A stretch of 64,000 bases of DNA from Oleispira antarctica RB-8 (GCA_000967895.1 FO203512.1:2875350-2939349); one strand, 5' to 3'; shown: positions 18,301 to 27,489, counted from the first letter of the stretch. Numbers and translations are program-made. Notes: a model not told the origin generated them from the letters alone.

Positions 18301-20368
18301 CCCGGCCCTCAATTTTTATATTAATCGCCTGATCACTACCAATGCTATTTTTAGCCAATACCTCTTGAACAGACAAGGCACGCTTCACTGATAAAATTTG
18401 GTTGTATTTTTCACTGCCTTTATTATCAGTATGCCCCACCAGTGTGATTTGGTAATCACCCTTAACAGACTTCAATAAAACAATTAGATCATTGAATGTC
18501 TTATCTGGTGCAAAAGCCGCGCTATCGAATACGAAAGTAACATTAACAAAATACGCATCACCAACCCGCGTACTCTGGGTTGTTGTCGCATATTTTTGTT
18601 GAAATTTATCCAGCTCAGCATACTCATCTTCAGTTTCTTTTACTGAAAGTGTAGCCTTAGGATTAGACTCAGAACTATCTGCATCACCCTGCTGACCAGT
18701 CGTGTTAGCAGAGCCTTCCGCAATAGCAATGTCTTCTACAAAAACCTTATGTGAGTAATCTACAAAAACTTTACCCGTATCTTTGATAGCTTTATTTAAG
18801 TCTTTAAAGCCTACATAGGCGCCGCCGATATCATTAAAGGCAGTATAAAGTTCCATTCCTTTAACGACTTTCCCAGCCACTGGCTGAATACTTTTATAGG
18901 CCTTCTTTAAGCTTGCTGGTAAGCCAACGGGGGAAGCTTCTCCTCCTACCTGGGTGGCAAAACTAGAAACACTTGCGGCAATACGTGCTCTGGCAGTTAA
19001 ACCTGAATTATTCACATGATAATCAACAAATTTATCCAGCGCGCCATCGATTGCTCCTGCAGCATCAAACACACCAAAAGCTAAATTAATACTTTCTCGG
19101 GTACGTAAAAATCCTGGCTTATCGTCTGCCATCGAGCCATAAATACCTAGCCCTAAGGTTTTCATAAAAGAAAACTTTGTATCTGCCGAAATAACTTCGG
19201 CAGCCAGTTTAATTTTTCCACTATTGGTTTTCATGGCATGACCAAGGGATTCAATACCCGCCATCTGATTTTCTTGCTTCTGGGTACTTTGTAAACCTTT
19301 TAATACATCGGGATAACGCTGAGGAAACTGGCGCAATAAGCTTTCTTCCATACTAATGGCATCGCCATTAATTATGTCAAACTCACCAGCAAAAGATTGA
19401 ATAGGAAAGCGTAAGCGCTCTACTAAGGTATAACAGAATTCATCACTGCCTTTTGGCCCAGGGCTTATGTTAAATCGTTCACGTGAGGCTGTTACTGTTA
19501 TCTGATACATCTGATCTTGAGCATCAGCACTGGCTTGGAATTGATTTGTTATATCGAAGAAGGTGGCACAATAAATAGTATTTTTTTGATTTTCATCGCC
19601 TGGATTTCGAACAATTGCCTGTCTTTTTTCTGCCGCCTCTGTGCTATCCGCTTTATTGCCACCTAACGCCTCTAAACCACTAAAAAAAACACTCTCGCCT
19701 TTGCGATTTTTAATCGTTACCGTTGCATCGACATAACGTTCATCAGAAAAGGTAATAATAACAGCACGGCTTCTACCCATGACTAAGGCATCGATAATAT
19801 CGCCATCGTAATCATCGCCACGAGAATTTTTCCATTTCGCATATTCTTCGTCAGAAAACTTCTTTTTAACATTCACTTTCTGCAAGATCATTTCGCTAGT
19901 AGCAGCATCAACAGCGTCACTAACAGATTTATTATTTCTAGTAATGATCGTATCGATACTTGCATGAAATTCAGTAATCCACTTTTCATAGCCATAAGCC
20001 GCAAAGCTGTATTTAACCAGATGCATAGGGGGGATATAAACTTTAGGTTTCACATTAGCATCTAATACCACCCCCGAAGCTAAAGAAAAGCCCTGTTTAA
20101 GTGCGGCATCTTCTGTTTTTACGTTCTTACCTGTAACAAAGCTACAAATAGCGCCATGGCTATCTGTCATATACAGATGACGGCTAGTTGTAATTTTTTC
20201 CTTAGTACCAGGTGTGCCTTCTACTTGGGCAGTCGATTTTTTTACCTCAGCTTGATCTTCCACTGTAATAAAACGATTATGTATTGGCCGTGCACTGCCC
20301 TTAGCGATCTCCCCAAGTGCTGTCAAGTTCGCCGACAGTAGATATACATTGCCTATTTTCTTTACCAT
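15356..20368 (-). CDS. Giant T6SS-linked protein with an internal OmpA-like domain
   Basis: 1670 residues; the start at 20368 has AAGGAAG upstream. There is no signal peptide and no clear membrane helix. The only domain I recognise is OmpA-like, at about residues 605-715 (VTFVFDSAAF, TLVGHTDNKGSEKYN, then NAENRRKNRRVEAI), which normally binds peptidoglycan diaminopimelate. The N-terminal 600 residues and C-terminal 950 residues are unfamiliar; the C-terminal part is rich in W, D and Y. It is last in the vgrG unit, 101 bp after a lipoprotein gene. Inference: a T6SS cargo or effector that docks on the cell wall of the target. A structural role is also possible. No toxin active site was identified. 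Confidence 0.7.
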   Translation of the reverse strand: MVKKIGNVYLLSANLTALGEIAKGSARPIHNRFITVEDQAEVKKSTAQVEGTPGTKEKITTSRHLYMTDSHGAICSFVTGKNVKTEDAALKQGFSLASGVVLDANVKPKVYIPPMHLVKYSFAAYGYEKWITEFHASIDTIITRNNKSVSDAVDAATSEMILQKVNVKKKFSDEEYAKWKNSRGDDYDGDIIDALVMGRSRAVIITFSDERYVDATVTIKNRKGESVFFSGLEALGGNKADSTEAAEKRQAIVRNPGDENQKNTIYCATFFDITNQFQASADAQDQMYQITVTASRERFNISPGPKGSDEFCYTLVERLRFPIQSFAGEFDIINGDAISMEESLLRQFPQRYPDVLKGLQSTQKQENQMAGIESLGHAMKTNSGKIKLAAEVISADTKFSFMKTLGLGIYGSMADDKPGFLRTRESINLAFGVFDAAGAIDGALDKFVDYHVNNSGLTARARIAASVSSFATQVGGEASPVGLPASLKKAYKSIQPVAGKVVKGMELYTAFNDIGGAYVGFKDLNKAIKDTGKVFVDYSHKVFVEDIAIAEGSANTTGQQGDADSSESNPKATLSVKETEDEYAELDKFQQKYATTTQSTRVGDAYFVNVTFVFDSAAFAPDKTFNDLIVLLKSVKGDYQITLVGHTDNKGSEKYNQILSVKRALSVQEVLAKNSIGSDQAINIKIEGRGFSEPVASNNNAENRRKNRRVEAIIILHTSKQYKPSREGMVHLEKIRALSTIQMAGVDEKVGQALLSSIDLIAGLPPLNPAHAAFSLTWTVVRAGNGLLSDGFDLLQKHIYGEAFLNVLRDFKNNDDLSRANQTLLLAGLEPNAVINPAYYLESQMRLRAEALTGLMQLLIRCSVEVENEDETFSDKNKFDFDNVMDGRTVFTYKDNLEHYKVAEYIKRYVLSDGWVIPNVGVSTLALDEYWLFLIKTNRLEVKVDPAERDWAWKDMGDEVYEAAATAISALDLLGDESLDIASNLFSSVQFIYENARTLMTPEKEYLFKANFQKYFPIHYSLEESLEYFCTLAKPEFSSLDSNIYSGITYSVREGGSSGDEGWISMPNWLETKRKWISPLDQIRVCFLVDNANDSVKKHIASGTITRIPYSVWPVRVDICDMTGPSMDGFISKIDVEKLTANEKSLLTGGEDEVYGAIVYPMFKFGKNMHRGTKPMADQYSAWLNVNAEHELRSLYNLDKVWSMDYGYQVRLGYNNETLKTISYKREVLTGRGTMIKKFEDFPYAICSSDNKEAPYSGEENFLDRHFLQVGSGTEDYPPLFKNPKAFCFINPDADSDTPTNYHFSDKNWYGKNGNVKAPIFDNGALSLPSFKWTSPVDLLVLVVSDDLDVEAYDKRKRKKDIRSVPARIQLMRKGMNLGERGKNGDRPLPTSSRSETEGPEYSASLTPFGHIVKDDVVGLRFELDPASTNIPAYNDIEEQLKNPLVLARLSGMSVEVDESNDENKWGVTKWFEKQKDEVFGEKDKKPVYIASTPLDYHSIVGGKTEGIKPFSANTFESSSQFGWDWNLFVKVSSQGESGLSNDTAQGVFNLPYPEGLKDKNSHWYEISDGDKATAFATVETNKKIVKNYAIKEAERKANLKLSGTPEETNGGHIATRPPIHPKTPAMIWLDMEAAGKDLTDEQKNLVKNWLVKDAKNLTPSYMDLKAFKN

Positions 20369-20469
20369 GGGGCTACTTCCTTGTTGCTATTCGCTGTCAT
20401 GCTTACACTCTTATAAATCGATTTTATAGAGTTATATTATTTATCTTTCTACGAGCTATCGAATAGAAA

Positions 20470-21480
20470 TTAATAGCCCGTATTGTAAAAACTAAGATTC
20501 CCTGGTGTACGTTCTCTATTCGGGAAAATGAAATTACTGGGTTTGGCTAGATCACCATCAATTACCTCGATCCCTTCTCTATTTTTACCAGAATAGGATG
20601 AGTAAAGTCTCTGCCCTAATGTCATCCCTGCGAACGATTCCCCCCCCCCCCCTAAGTCGGGTATTTTCTGGATAACAGTATTAGGTTCTTCTACTGAGAC
20701 CCAAGACCCGCCACGACTGCTTGCTTTAATATAATATTTGCCATCGGCACTTAATTTTTGCCTTCTCCTAGAATCAAAATCGCCTGGGCGCTTATCTAAT
20801 AGCTCACCACTGGCAAAATCATAGGTGTAAATGCCGTCCCAACCTTCCATAGTGATGACCCGGCCACCGTCTAATAAAAACCAGTGCCCCCAAATCCCAT
20901 CATCGCGAAAACGAGGCTCTATAAAATCGTCTTTTCCCGTAGCTAAGTGATATTGCTTAACGCCTTTTGCAGTATTATAAAGCAAAGAGTCACTATCGGG
21001 CAGCCATTGAAAACTTGGCCAATCCCTACCCCGCGATAATTCAATGACCTGTTTGGTTTCAAGGTCTATTATTAAATTTTGCGTGCCTAATTTTATCGCA
21101 ATATAGCGATTATTGGGTGAGCGTGGCATTGACCAGACAGAACGCCCCGCCCCCCTCTCCGTGCTGAATAATAACTCAGGGCTTACCACTTCTCTAATAT
21201 CGCTGCCATCTAAGCGCATACTCCAGATACCCATATCTTTGTAATCACTTAAGCCTGGTCTGGCCCATCTAAACTGCACTCGCGGGGTACTTAATACATC
21301 GGGGTCATCCCATACTTCGGTTTGATATTCGTAATGAACTTCATACGAAGTTGACCACTTACTTTCTTTTATAAACTTAGGTAGAATCGGCTGACCACAG
21401 CCCGCTAGCAGTAAAACGACCAGCAATAACACGGTATTTATCACTGTGTTAGACAATCTATTCAGCAAGGTATTTTTCAT
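20470..21480 (-). CDS. Lipoprotein with TolB-like beta-propeller repeats and a G13 tract
   Basis: 336 residues. The signal peptide ends in lipobox LAGC (NTVLLLVVLLLAGCGQP). The mature part has TolB/WD-like blades (MRLDGSDIREVVS, SPNNRYIAIKLG, FQWLPDSDSLLYN, SADGKYYIKASS). It starts six bases after the previous gene, with GGATAA as a coupled SD. Codons 276-280 contain 13 consecutive G on the coding strand (plus-strand C run 20640-20652). With 12 or 14 G the frame stops within about 6 or 18 codons, losing the last ~55 residues. It lies directly before the giant OmpA gene; an immunity or accessory role is possible (inference). Confidence 0.75.
   Translation of the reverse strand: MKNTLLNRLSNTVINTVLLLVVLLLAGCGQPILPKFIKESKWSTSYEVHYEYQTEVWDDPDVLSTPRVQFRWARPGLSDYKDMGIWSMRLDGSDIREVVSPELLFSTERGAGRSVWSMPRSPNNRYIAIKLGTQNLIIDLETKQVIELSRGRDWPSFQWLPDSDSLLYNTAKGVKQYHLATGKDDFIEPRFRDDGIWGHWFLLDGGRVITMEGWDGIYTYDFASGELLDKRPGDFDSRRRQKLSADGKYYIKASSRGGSWVSVEEPNTVIQKIPDLGGGGESFAGMTLGQRLYSSYSGKNREGIEVIDGDLAKPSNFIFPNRERTPGNLSFYNTGY
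20640..20652. repeat. Homopolymer of 13 C (13 G in coding sense)
   Basis: Uninterrupted mononucleotide run inside the lipoprotein gene, encoding part of LGGGGE. Runs of this length slip during replication, so the count may vary between cells and between sequencing reads. Confidence 0.95.
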
Positions 21481-21486
21481 TTTAAA

Positions 21487-22710
21487 TTATCCAAAAAGAG
21501 CCTCAAGCCCCTCATCACGAAGTTGCGATGGTGAAGGTTGGTCGCTCATTATTTCATCTTCTTCAGGCTGCGCTATTTCAGCCTCTTCAAGTTCGACATT
21601 CGTTGTTAGTTCTGCGTAGTCAATATTTTGGAACAATACGATAGGCGATGCATATCCGTCGATTGGCGTGCTGTATAAACTGAACTTGCCGCTACTGGGC
21701 AGGTTTTCAAACCTCAATTCATACCAGCCGTCTTTCACGCGGCTTAGCTGATCGCCTTTTAAGGATGAATTGACTTCTATCGTTTGAATCCAATCGGAGT
21801 CTTCGTGCTGTAAAACATATTCATCAAGAGGAATTTTGGAATTATGCGCACCAAATTCACGATGAATAATTAACATTCTATTTTCAGGAATTATGTACTC
21901 AACCGCATGAACAATCACATTATCCGCGCGGGTGTAAGTATCGGTAATTCGCAGAGCTGCAATTGATTTATTAAGTACGGATTGCTTAAGATTTTTATTC
22001 TCTTGGAAATCCTTTTTAACCGTTTTAAATCGATCAGGGATGGCAAAAACTTCAAAGCTGTCGCCATGCTTGGCTCTGAATATTTGACTTTCAAAGTCAT
22101 GCGCCACGTTATTTTTTTGATCAACGGGTAAAGTATTCTGCGTTTTATTAAAGCCGACTAAGTTAATGTAAACTTCGTCGGAAATCGGGGCGTCATTTTC
22201 ACTTTCGACTTCCAGAACAAACATATGACGCTCATTCTGAGATATGTAGCTAACGGGTATCGCTTGCGCTATCTCGACTTCAGGCGCGTTATAAACCGAC
22301 ATCGGCTTAGCCGGCTCGATTTGTTTTAATAGAATGCTAAGTTTATTACATAAGGGAGCAGGAACATGGTCATATACCTCCCAGCCACCATTAACGCCTA
22401 AAAAACTATTATTACTTGATTCAGCAGGCTTCCAATAAACTAATGGGCGCGCTGGCTTGTCCATATCACGATGTACGTAATAACTTGTGCCATTTTTTAA
22501 GCTATTTAGAACGGCATGATTTAAATCGTTTAATGGCAGGCGAGTACGGTCTAGCCATACCTGGAAATTAGTAATCCCACGATTAGGTACTATGCCCCGA
22601 GCCTTGTGCGTTTTTACAGCACTCTCGACATCGGCTTTGGCAAAGAAAGGGTCCTCCAATAGGTGAAGGTGCCGCCAAGATAAATTTTTTGCGTGAATCA
22701 ATTCAGCCAT
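21487..22710 (-). CDS. Uncharacterised protein between vgrG and the lipoprotein gene
   Basis: 407 residues, no signal peptide, no membrane helix and no domain that I recognise. The C-terminus is strongly acidic (ELEEAEIAQPEEDEIMSDQ), which suggests a flexible tail or a partner-binding region. Aromatic and hydrophobic content suggests a folded soluble protein. The start at 22710 is 97 bp after vgrG, and the stop lies six bases before the lipoprotein gene. Genes in this position are often adaptors that load an effector onto VgrG, but there is no visible similarity to the DUF4123 or DUF1795 adaptors. The role is therefore inferred from position only. Confidence 0.6.
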   Translation of the reverse strand: MAELIHAKNLSWRHLHLLEDPFFAKADVESAVKTHKARGIVPNRGITNFQVWLDRTRLPLNDLNHAVLNSLKNGTSYYVHRDMDKPARPLVYWKPAESSNNSFLGVNGGWEVYDHVPAPLCNKLSILLKQIEPAKPMSVYNAPEVEIAQAIPVSYISQNERHMFVLEVESENDAPISDEVYINLVGFNKTQNTLPVDQKNNVAHDFESQIFRAKHGDSFEVFAIPDRFKTVKKDFQENKNLKQSVLNKSIAALRITDTYTRADNVIVHAVEYIIPENRMLIIHREFGAHNSKIPLDEYVLQHEDSDWIQTIEVNSSLKGDQLSRVKDGWYELRFENLPSSGKFSLYSTPIDGYASPIVLFQNIDYAELTTNVELEEAEIAQPEEDEIMSDQPSPSQLRDEGLEALFG

Positions 22711-22807
22711 AGTATTTTAACAACCACTGCTCATTCCATGAGGGCAACATATTAATATTCGTATGCGCCAACTACAAGCGCAACACTTTTAATTTAAGAA
22801 GCAATAA

Positions 22808-24874
22808 CTAGTTCTGTTGAACCTTGCTACCTTTAAGAATGACGTTACCCGAACCTTCTATTGTGATGTTCGCGCCTTTAATGGATATATCACCATTTTT
22901 GCTCATGGTAATTTGTGCTGAGCCCGCCTTGAATACGATTTCATCACCTGCTTGTACGGTAATGGTTTTACCCACATCAAGGGTTTCTGCTGTACCGATC
23001 GAGGTTGTTCGGTTTGCACCAATATCGCGCTGCTCATCGGTGCCAACGGTTATGGTGTAGTTCGCACCAATGTTGGTGGTATCGTCAGTGGTAACGTCGG
23101 TTATGCGGTTATTACCTACCGATAAAGTTTCATCGGTCGCAATGGTATGGGTACGGTTATTATTAACGGTTAGGTTTTCATCATTGCCAACCGTTTGGGC
23201 ACGATCGTTTACGACTTCAACTATTTCATCATTGCCAACTTTTTCAGTGCGGTCGTGACCAATGGTAATGGTTTCATCGTTAATAACTTCGTCAGTACGA
23301 TCATTACCCACAAAATGACTTTCATCATTTTCGACACTGAGGTTCTGATCTTTTTCGGCGTGAATTGTTAATGTCTCAGAACCTAACGTATCGTCAAAAC
23401 GCAGTTCGTTGAAGGTTTCTACTGAACCGCCCTTGCTACTGCGAGTTTTAATACCGCTTTGATTTTGATTTTCAGGTAGCGCATACGGAGGCATGTTGTC
23501 TGCGTTATACACACGCCCAACAATCATAGGTTTATCAGGGTTGCCTTCAATAAAGTCGACAATCACTTCCTGGCCCATACGTGGAGTAAAGATTGAACCC
23601 CAGTTACCGCCTGCCCAAAGTTGCGATACACGCACCCAACAAGAACTACTTTCGTTGCGCTCGCTGTACCTGTCCCAATGGAAGTGCAGTTTTACACGGC
23701 CATACTCATCGGTCCAAATTTCTTCACCTACAGGCCCTACGACAATCGCTGTTTGATGCCCAGCAATGACTGGCGCAGGCGAATGGAGTGCTGGACGGTA
23801 TTGGGTTTGACTAGGCATGCAAGAAAAACCTATTTCCATTTGAACGTCTTGCTGCTCGCCACTCTCATACGACCCTGTCGAAATGTAGTAATACACCTTG
23901 GTTAATAGATACTCACCATTATTAGCATCCACTGGGTGTTTTGATATGTTAAACAACCCGCCAGCATGAAAATAAGCGCAGTTACTGACACCGCTAAATT
24001 CTTGGGTTGCACAGTGCAGCTGCTCCATTCGTAATTGAGCATAGCGAGTGCCATCGCTTCGCTCGGTATAACCGTTTTGGTAGTCATACACTTCCATATG
24101 AGCATGATCATGATCTTGCGCAATGGAGATATTAGTTTCTAGCCCTGCTCTTGGCTTTTCAAAATCAAAAGCGTTTAGAGCATAACTGCCCGACCCGACA
24201 GCGACGGTATTACTCCAAGACTCAATAAAATGTTTATCACGAACAACTGAGCCAGGAGGGTAAAAAGGAATGTCTTGGCAACCGGTAATTATTTCATGGG
24301 CACCTGGGGAGTCACTGAGTACTAATATGTGCTTATCTTCAAGCTGTTCGAAGTGATAATAAATACCTTCTTGCTCGATTAAGCGATTGATAAAATTCAT
24401 ATCGGTTTCGCGATACTGTACGCAATATTCAATGGGGTTGTAAGTGTCGCTCAAATTAATCTTATAATCCGAAAACCCATTTTCTTCAAAAATATTAGTG
24501 AAAATATCAACCACACTTTGATGCTGAAATATTCGACAATCTTTTGTTTTATCTAAAAATCCAAGCCAAGGTGCAAGTTCGATTTCATATTTTGCGAATT
24601 TACCCTGCCACCCGCGATGACTAATGGCCATTACATGACCATGAAAGTATTTTGCACCAACCAGATGATGCCCTTGCACTTTAATCGATATTGTTGTTCC
24701 TAATAATGATTTCAAATCTAAATCATTATTCTGACAAAGGGTTGTCAGCCTGTGCTGAAATAAAGAATTTAATGCTTCATCACTATTGAACTCTAGCAGC
24801 AGTAAGTCGTTATCAAAGCTGCCAATCGAATTACTAGCAATGATTTCAATCTCGCGATTATCAGAAAAACTCAT
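22808..24874 (-). CDS. vgrG: VgrG/TssI spike protein of the T6SS
   Basis: 688 residues from the ATG at 24874, which has AAGGA in front; an in-frame ATG at 24931 would add 19 residues and is less likely. VgrG trimers form the spike at the tip of the Hcp tube. The gp27-like part contains ETDMNFINRLIEQEGIYYHFE. The gp5-like OB region has GEEIWTDEYGRVKLHFHWD, SSSCWVRVSQLWAGGNWG and GNPDKPMIVGRVYN. From about residue 508 to 625 there is a long beta-helix stalk of V-x-N-D/R-x-T type repeats, ending in KNGDISIKGANITIEGSG. No effector domain is fused. It heads the minus-strand cargo unit and is divergent from tssE. Confidence 0.95.
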   Translation of the reverse strand: MSFSDNREIEIIASNSIGSFDNDLLLLEFNSDEALNSLFQHRLTTLCQNNDLDLKSLLGTTISIKVQGHHLVGAKYFHGHVMAISHRGWQGKFAKYEIELAPWLGFLDKTKDCRIFQHQSVVDIFTNIFEENGFSDYKINLSDTYNPIEYCVQYRETDMNFINRLIEQEGIYYHFEQLEDKHILVLSDSPGAHEIITGCQDIPFYPPGSVVRDKHFIESWSNTVAVGSGSYALNAFDFEKPRAGLETNISIAQDHDHAHMEVYDYQNGYTERSDGTRYAQLRMEQLHCATQEFSGVSNCAYFHAGGLFNISKHPVDANNGEYLLTKVYYYISTGSYESGEQQDVQMEIGFSCMPSQTQYRPALHSPAPVIAGHQTAIVVGPVGEEIWTDEYGRVKLHFHWDRYSERNESSSCWVRVSQLWAGGNWGSIFTPRMGQEVIVDFIEGNPDKPMIVGRVYNADNMPPYALPENQNQSGIKTRSSKGGSVETFNELRFDDTLGSETLTIHAEKDQNLSVENDESHFVGNDRTDEVINDETITIGHDRTEKVGNDEIVEVVNDRAQTVGNDENLTVNNNRTHTIATDETLSVGNNRITDVTTDDTTNIGANYTITVGTDEQRDIGANRTTSIGTAETLDVGKTITVQAGDEIVFKAGSAQITMSKNGDISIKGANITIEGSGNVILKGSKVQQN

Positions 24875-25087
24875 TTGAATTCCTTCCCTGGAAGATATGC
24901 GCTTAAACACAAATTTTGTAGAATATTTCACTTACATTAATATTATTAATGATACTATATTTCAAATATTATTGAACGGTCTTATTAGCTTATAAATCGT
25001 TGTTTGATCACAAAAAAACGTAAGGTTTTTGTATTAGTTTTTAATTTATTACTGGTACTTTTTAATGATTACCTTTAAGGAAAAACA

Positions 25088-25591
25088 GTGACATTAAATA
25101 GCAATACACGTGAGAAGCTCCAACCGTCTCTTCTCGACCGCCTAATCGATGACAATCCAGAGCAACTTAATGAGTCGCGCTATAAGCGCATAATGAATAT
25201 TTCTAAGTTGCGAGATTGCGTTATTCGCGATATCAGTCATTTATTAAATACACATCACATGGAAGGTAATACCGATATTGACAATTATTCAGAGGTTTCT
25301 AGCTCTGTTGTCAATTACGGTATATCAGGCCTTACCGGCTTTTCTCTGCATAACATTGACATCCATGAAGCTGAACGTCAAATACGTCAGGCAATCATAA
25401 ACTTTGAACCTAGAATTCTTAAGCATACTCTCAAGGTAAACATGACTCGAGACACTGAAAAATCGAGTAATCATGCCATGGTATTTAAAATCGAAGGACA
25501 AATTTGGGCAATCCCAATTCCTTTAATGCTAATGCTTAAAACTGAAATTGATCTAGAGACAGGCAGCGTTAATGTTGTCCAAACAAACTAA
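25088..25591 (+). CDS. tssE: TssE, T6SS baseplate wedge protein (gp25-like)
   Basis: 167 residues. The GTG start at 25088 has AAGGA upstream. Family landmarks are LLDRLIDDNPE near the N-terminus, a gp25-type middle (SSVVNYGISGLTGFSL) and EAERQIRQAIINFEPRI in the C-terminal half. The protein belongs to the baseplate that docks on the TssJLM membrane complex. It is first of a plus-strand tssE-tssF-tssG unit, divergent from vgrG. The 156-bp gap to vgrG should hold both promoters, but none stands out. Confidence 0.9.
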   Translation: MTLNSNTREKLQPSLLDRLIDDNPEQLNESRYKRIMNISKLRDCVIRDISHLLNTHHMEGNTDIDNYSEVSSSVVNYGISGLTGFSLHNIDIHEAERQIRQAIINFEPRILKHTLKVNMTRDTEKSSNHAMVFKIEGQIWAIPIPLMLMLKTEIDLETGSVNVVQTN

Positions 25592-25611
25592 CTTGGCTGT
25601 GAGCAATTAGA

Positions 25612-27489
25612 GTGAACGATAATTTTTTAAAATATTACAATAAAGAACTTAGACATATTCGTGAAACAGCTCACGAGTTTAGTCAACAATACCCTAAAAT
25701 TGCAGGTCGACTTGGTATTGAAACACTTGAAGTTGCAGATCCTTACGTTGAACGACTGCTCGAAGGTTTTGCTTTTATGGCTGCTCGCGTTCAACTTAAG
25801 ATAGATGCTAAGCATCCTGAGCTGACTCAGCAGTTAATGAATATTATCTATCCGCATTATCAAGCGCAGACCCCGTCCTGTGCCATTGTTCAATTCTCTC
25901 CTATTGCTGGCGAAGGGTCCTTACTTTCGGGTTTTGATATTGAAAACCATACACAGATGTGGAGCCGAACAGGTAATGATAAGCAAGCAACGCCTTGCCA
26001 GTTTCGCACAACGCAAGCAACAACACTTTGGCCAATTGAACTATCTGGCGTTAAATACTTCTCTAGCAACTCGGCTTTGTCAGCCGCAGGCTGGCATGGT
26101 CCTGAAAAGTGCAAAGCCGGAATTCGTTTTCAATTATCGACTCAGCCAGGTATAAACTTTTCACAGCTCCCTATTGATGAATTGGTTCTGCACATTGCGG
26201 GTGAAGATGATTTACCTATGAAACTCTATGAGCAAATATTTGCAAATGGTCTAGGTTTCATTGTTAAAGATAAAGAAAAACCAGAAAGCCAAGGGCAGTA
26301 TTTCAGCGCAGATCACATTGCACAGTCTGGTTTTGAAGATGAAGAAGCACTATTACCCTATCCAGATCGATCTTTTCAAGGCTATCGTTTACTGCAAGAG
26401 TACTTTACCTTCCCTAAGCGTTTTCTATTTTTTAAATTTACTGCATTGCAAAAGTTCTTAAAAGATTTTTCAGGCAGTGATATTGAAATCACCATTCTAC
26501 TTGATAAGTCTCACTCAGAGCTAACCACGCTCACCACCCAAGATCAGTTCAAGCTGTTCTGCACACCAGCAATTAATCTTTTCCAAAAAAATAGTGAGCG
26601 GATACGGTTAGAAAAAGGACAATATCAATACCACATTAGTCCTGATAGAACTCGGCCAATGGACTTTGAGATATATCAAGTCGATAAGGTAAGGGGCTAT
26701 AAGAGTGGAGCACAAACTTCACAGAGCTTTTTACCTTTCTATGGTCATAAAGATCATGTTCAAGATCATTTAGATTCTGGATTTTTCACAACAATTAGAA
26801 AGCCTAGAAAACACTCAAGCCAGCAAAAGCGTTTTGGTGCTCGCTCAAATAGCTATTTAGGCAGTGAAATACACCTATCGATTGTCGACAGCAATAACGC
26901 CCCTTTTCAATTTGATCTCAAACAATTAGGGGTTGATTTGTTATGCACTAACCGCGATTTACCGTTACACATGCCTACAGGTCGTGGAAATACTGATTTT
27001 ACGCTAGAAACTGGCGCTCCGATTGAATGCATCAAAGTTATTACGGGCCCATCAACCCCCATTCAGGCAAAGCCGCCTTCTGAAATTAGCTGGCAGTTTG
27101 TAAATCAACTATCACTTAACTACTTATCATTGTGCGATAGCGATGAAGGTGCAGATAAAATTAGGCAGCTGCTAAGACTGTACTCAAATTCTCAAAACCC
27201 CAGTATTGAAAAGCAAATTGAAGCGATTAAAAAAATTCGTTCAAAACCTATCAACCGCCAACTAATGTTTTCCGATAAAGTTGCTTACTGCCGTGGGTTA
27301 GAAATCGAACTTGAATGCGATGAAAGTGGCTTCGAGGGCCAAGGCATCTATTTATTGGGAGCCGTATTGGAAAAGTTCTTTTCTAAATATGTCTCGATTA
27401 ATAGCTTTACCCAACTCACACTAACGTCAACGCGTCGTGGAAAAATACACACCTGGCCACCCAAAGTAGGAGGCCAACCCATACTATGA
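25612..27489 (+). CDS. tssF: TssF, T6SS baseplate protein
   Basis: 625 residues, normal length. The start is a GTG at 25612, 20 bases after tssE. The N-terminus (FLKYYNKELRHIRETAHEFSQQYPKIAGRLG) and VERLLEGFAFMAARVQLKID are near-consensus for TssF. The C-terminal region (RGLEIELECDESGFEGQGIYLLG) is also typical. With TssG, TssE and TssK it builds the baseplate wedge. Its stop overlaps the tssG start by four bases (ATGA), showing translational coupling. Confidence 0.95.
   Translation: MNDNFLKYYNKELRHIRETAHEFSQQYPKIAGRLGIETLEVADPYVERLLEGFAFMAARVQLKIDAKHPELTQQLMNIIYPHYQAQTPSCAIVQFSPIAGEGSLLSGFDIENHTQMWSRTGNDKQATPCQFRTTQATTLWPIELSGVKYFSSNSALSAAGWHGPEKCKAGIRFQLSTQPGINFSQLPIDELVLHIAGEDDLPMKLYEQIFANGLGFIVKDKEKPESQGQYFSADHIAQSGFEDEEALLPYPDRSFQGYRLLQEYFTFPKRFLFFKFTALQKFLKDFSGSDIEITILLDKSHSELTTLTTQDQFKLFCTPAINLFQKNSERIRLEKGQYQYHISPDRTRPMDFEIYQVDKVRGYKSGAQTSQSFLPFYGHKDHVQDHLDSGFFTTIRKPRKHSSQQKRFGARSNSYLGSEIHLSIVDSNNAPFQFDLKQLGVDLLCTNRDLPLHMPTGRGNTDFTLETGAPIECIKVITGPSTPIQAKPPSEISWQFVNQLSLNYLSLCDSDEGADKIRQLLRLYSNSQNPSIEKQIEAIKKIRSKPINRQLMFSDKVAYCRGLEIELECDESGFEGQGIYLLGAVLEKFFSKYVSINSFTQLTLTSTRRGKIHTWPPKVGGQPIL

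Noticed and set aside
20363..20402. 12-codon leader frame overlapping the start of the giant OmpA gene (MTANSNKEVAPW)
   Set aside because: Has no SD of its own; most likely chance, as its last codons overlap the SD and ATG of the real gene.
23000..23350. VgrG stalk repeats as a novel repeat system
   Set aside because: Short V-x-N-D-x-T repeats of this kind are ordinary for the beta-helix stalk of long VgrG proteins.
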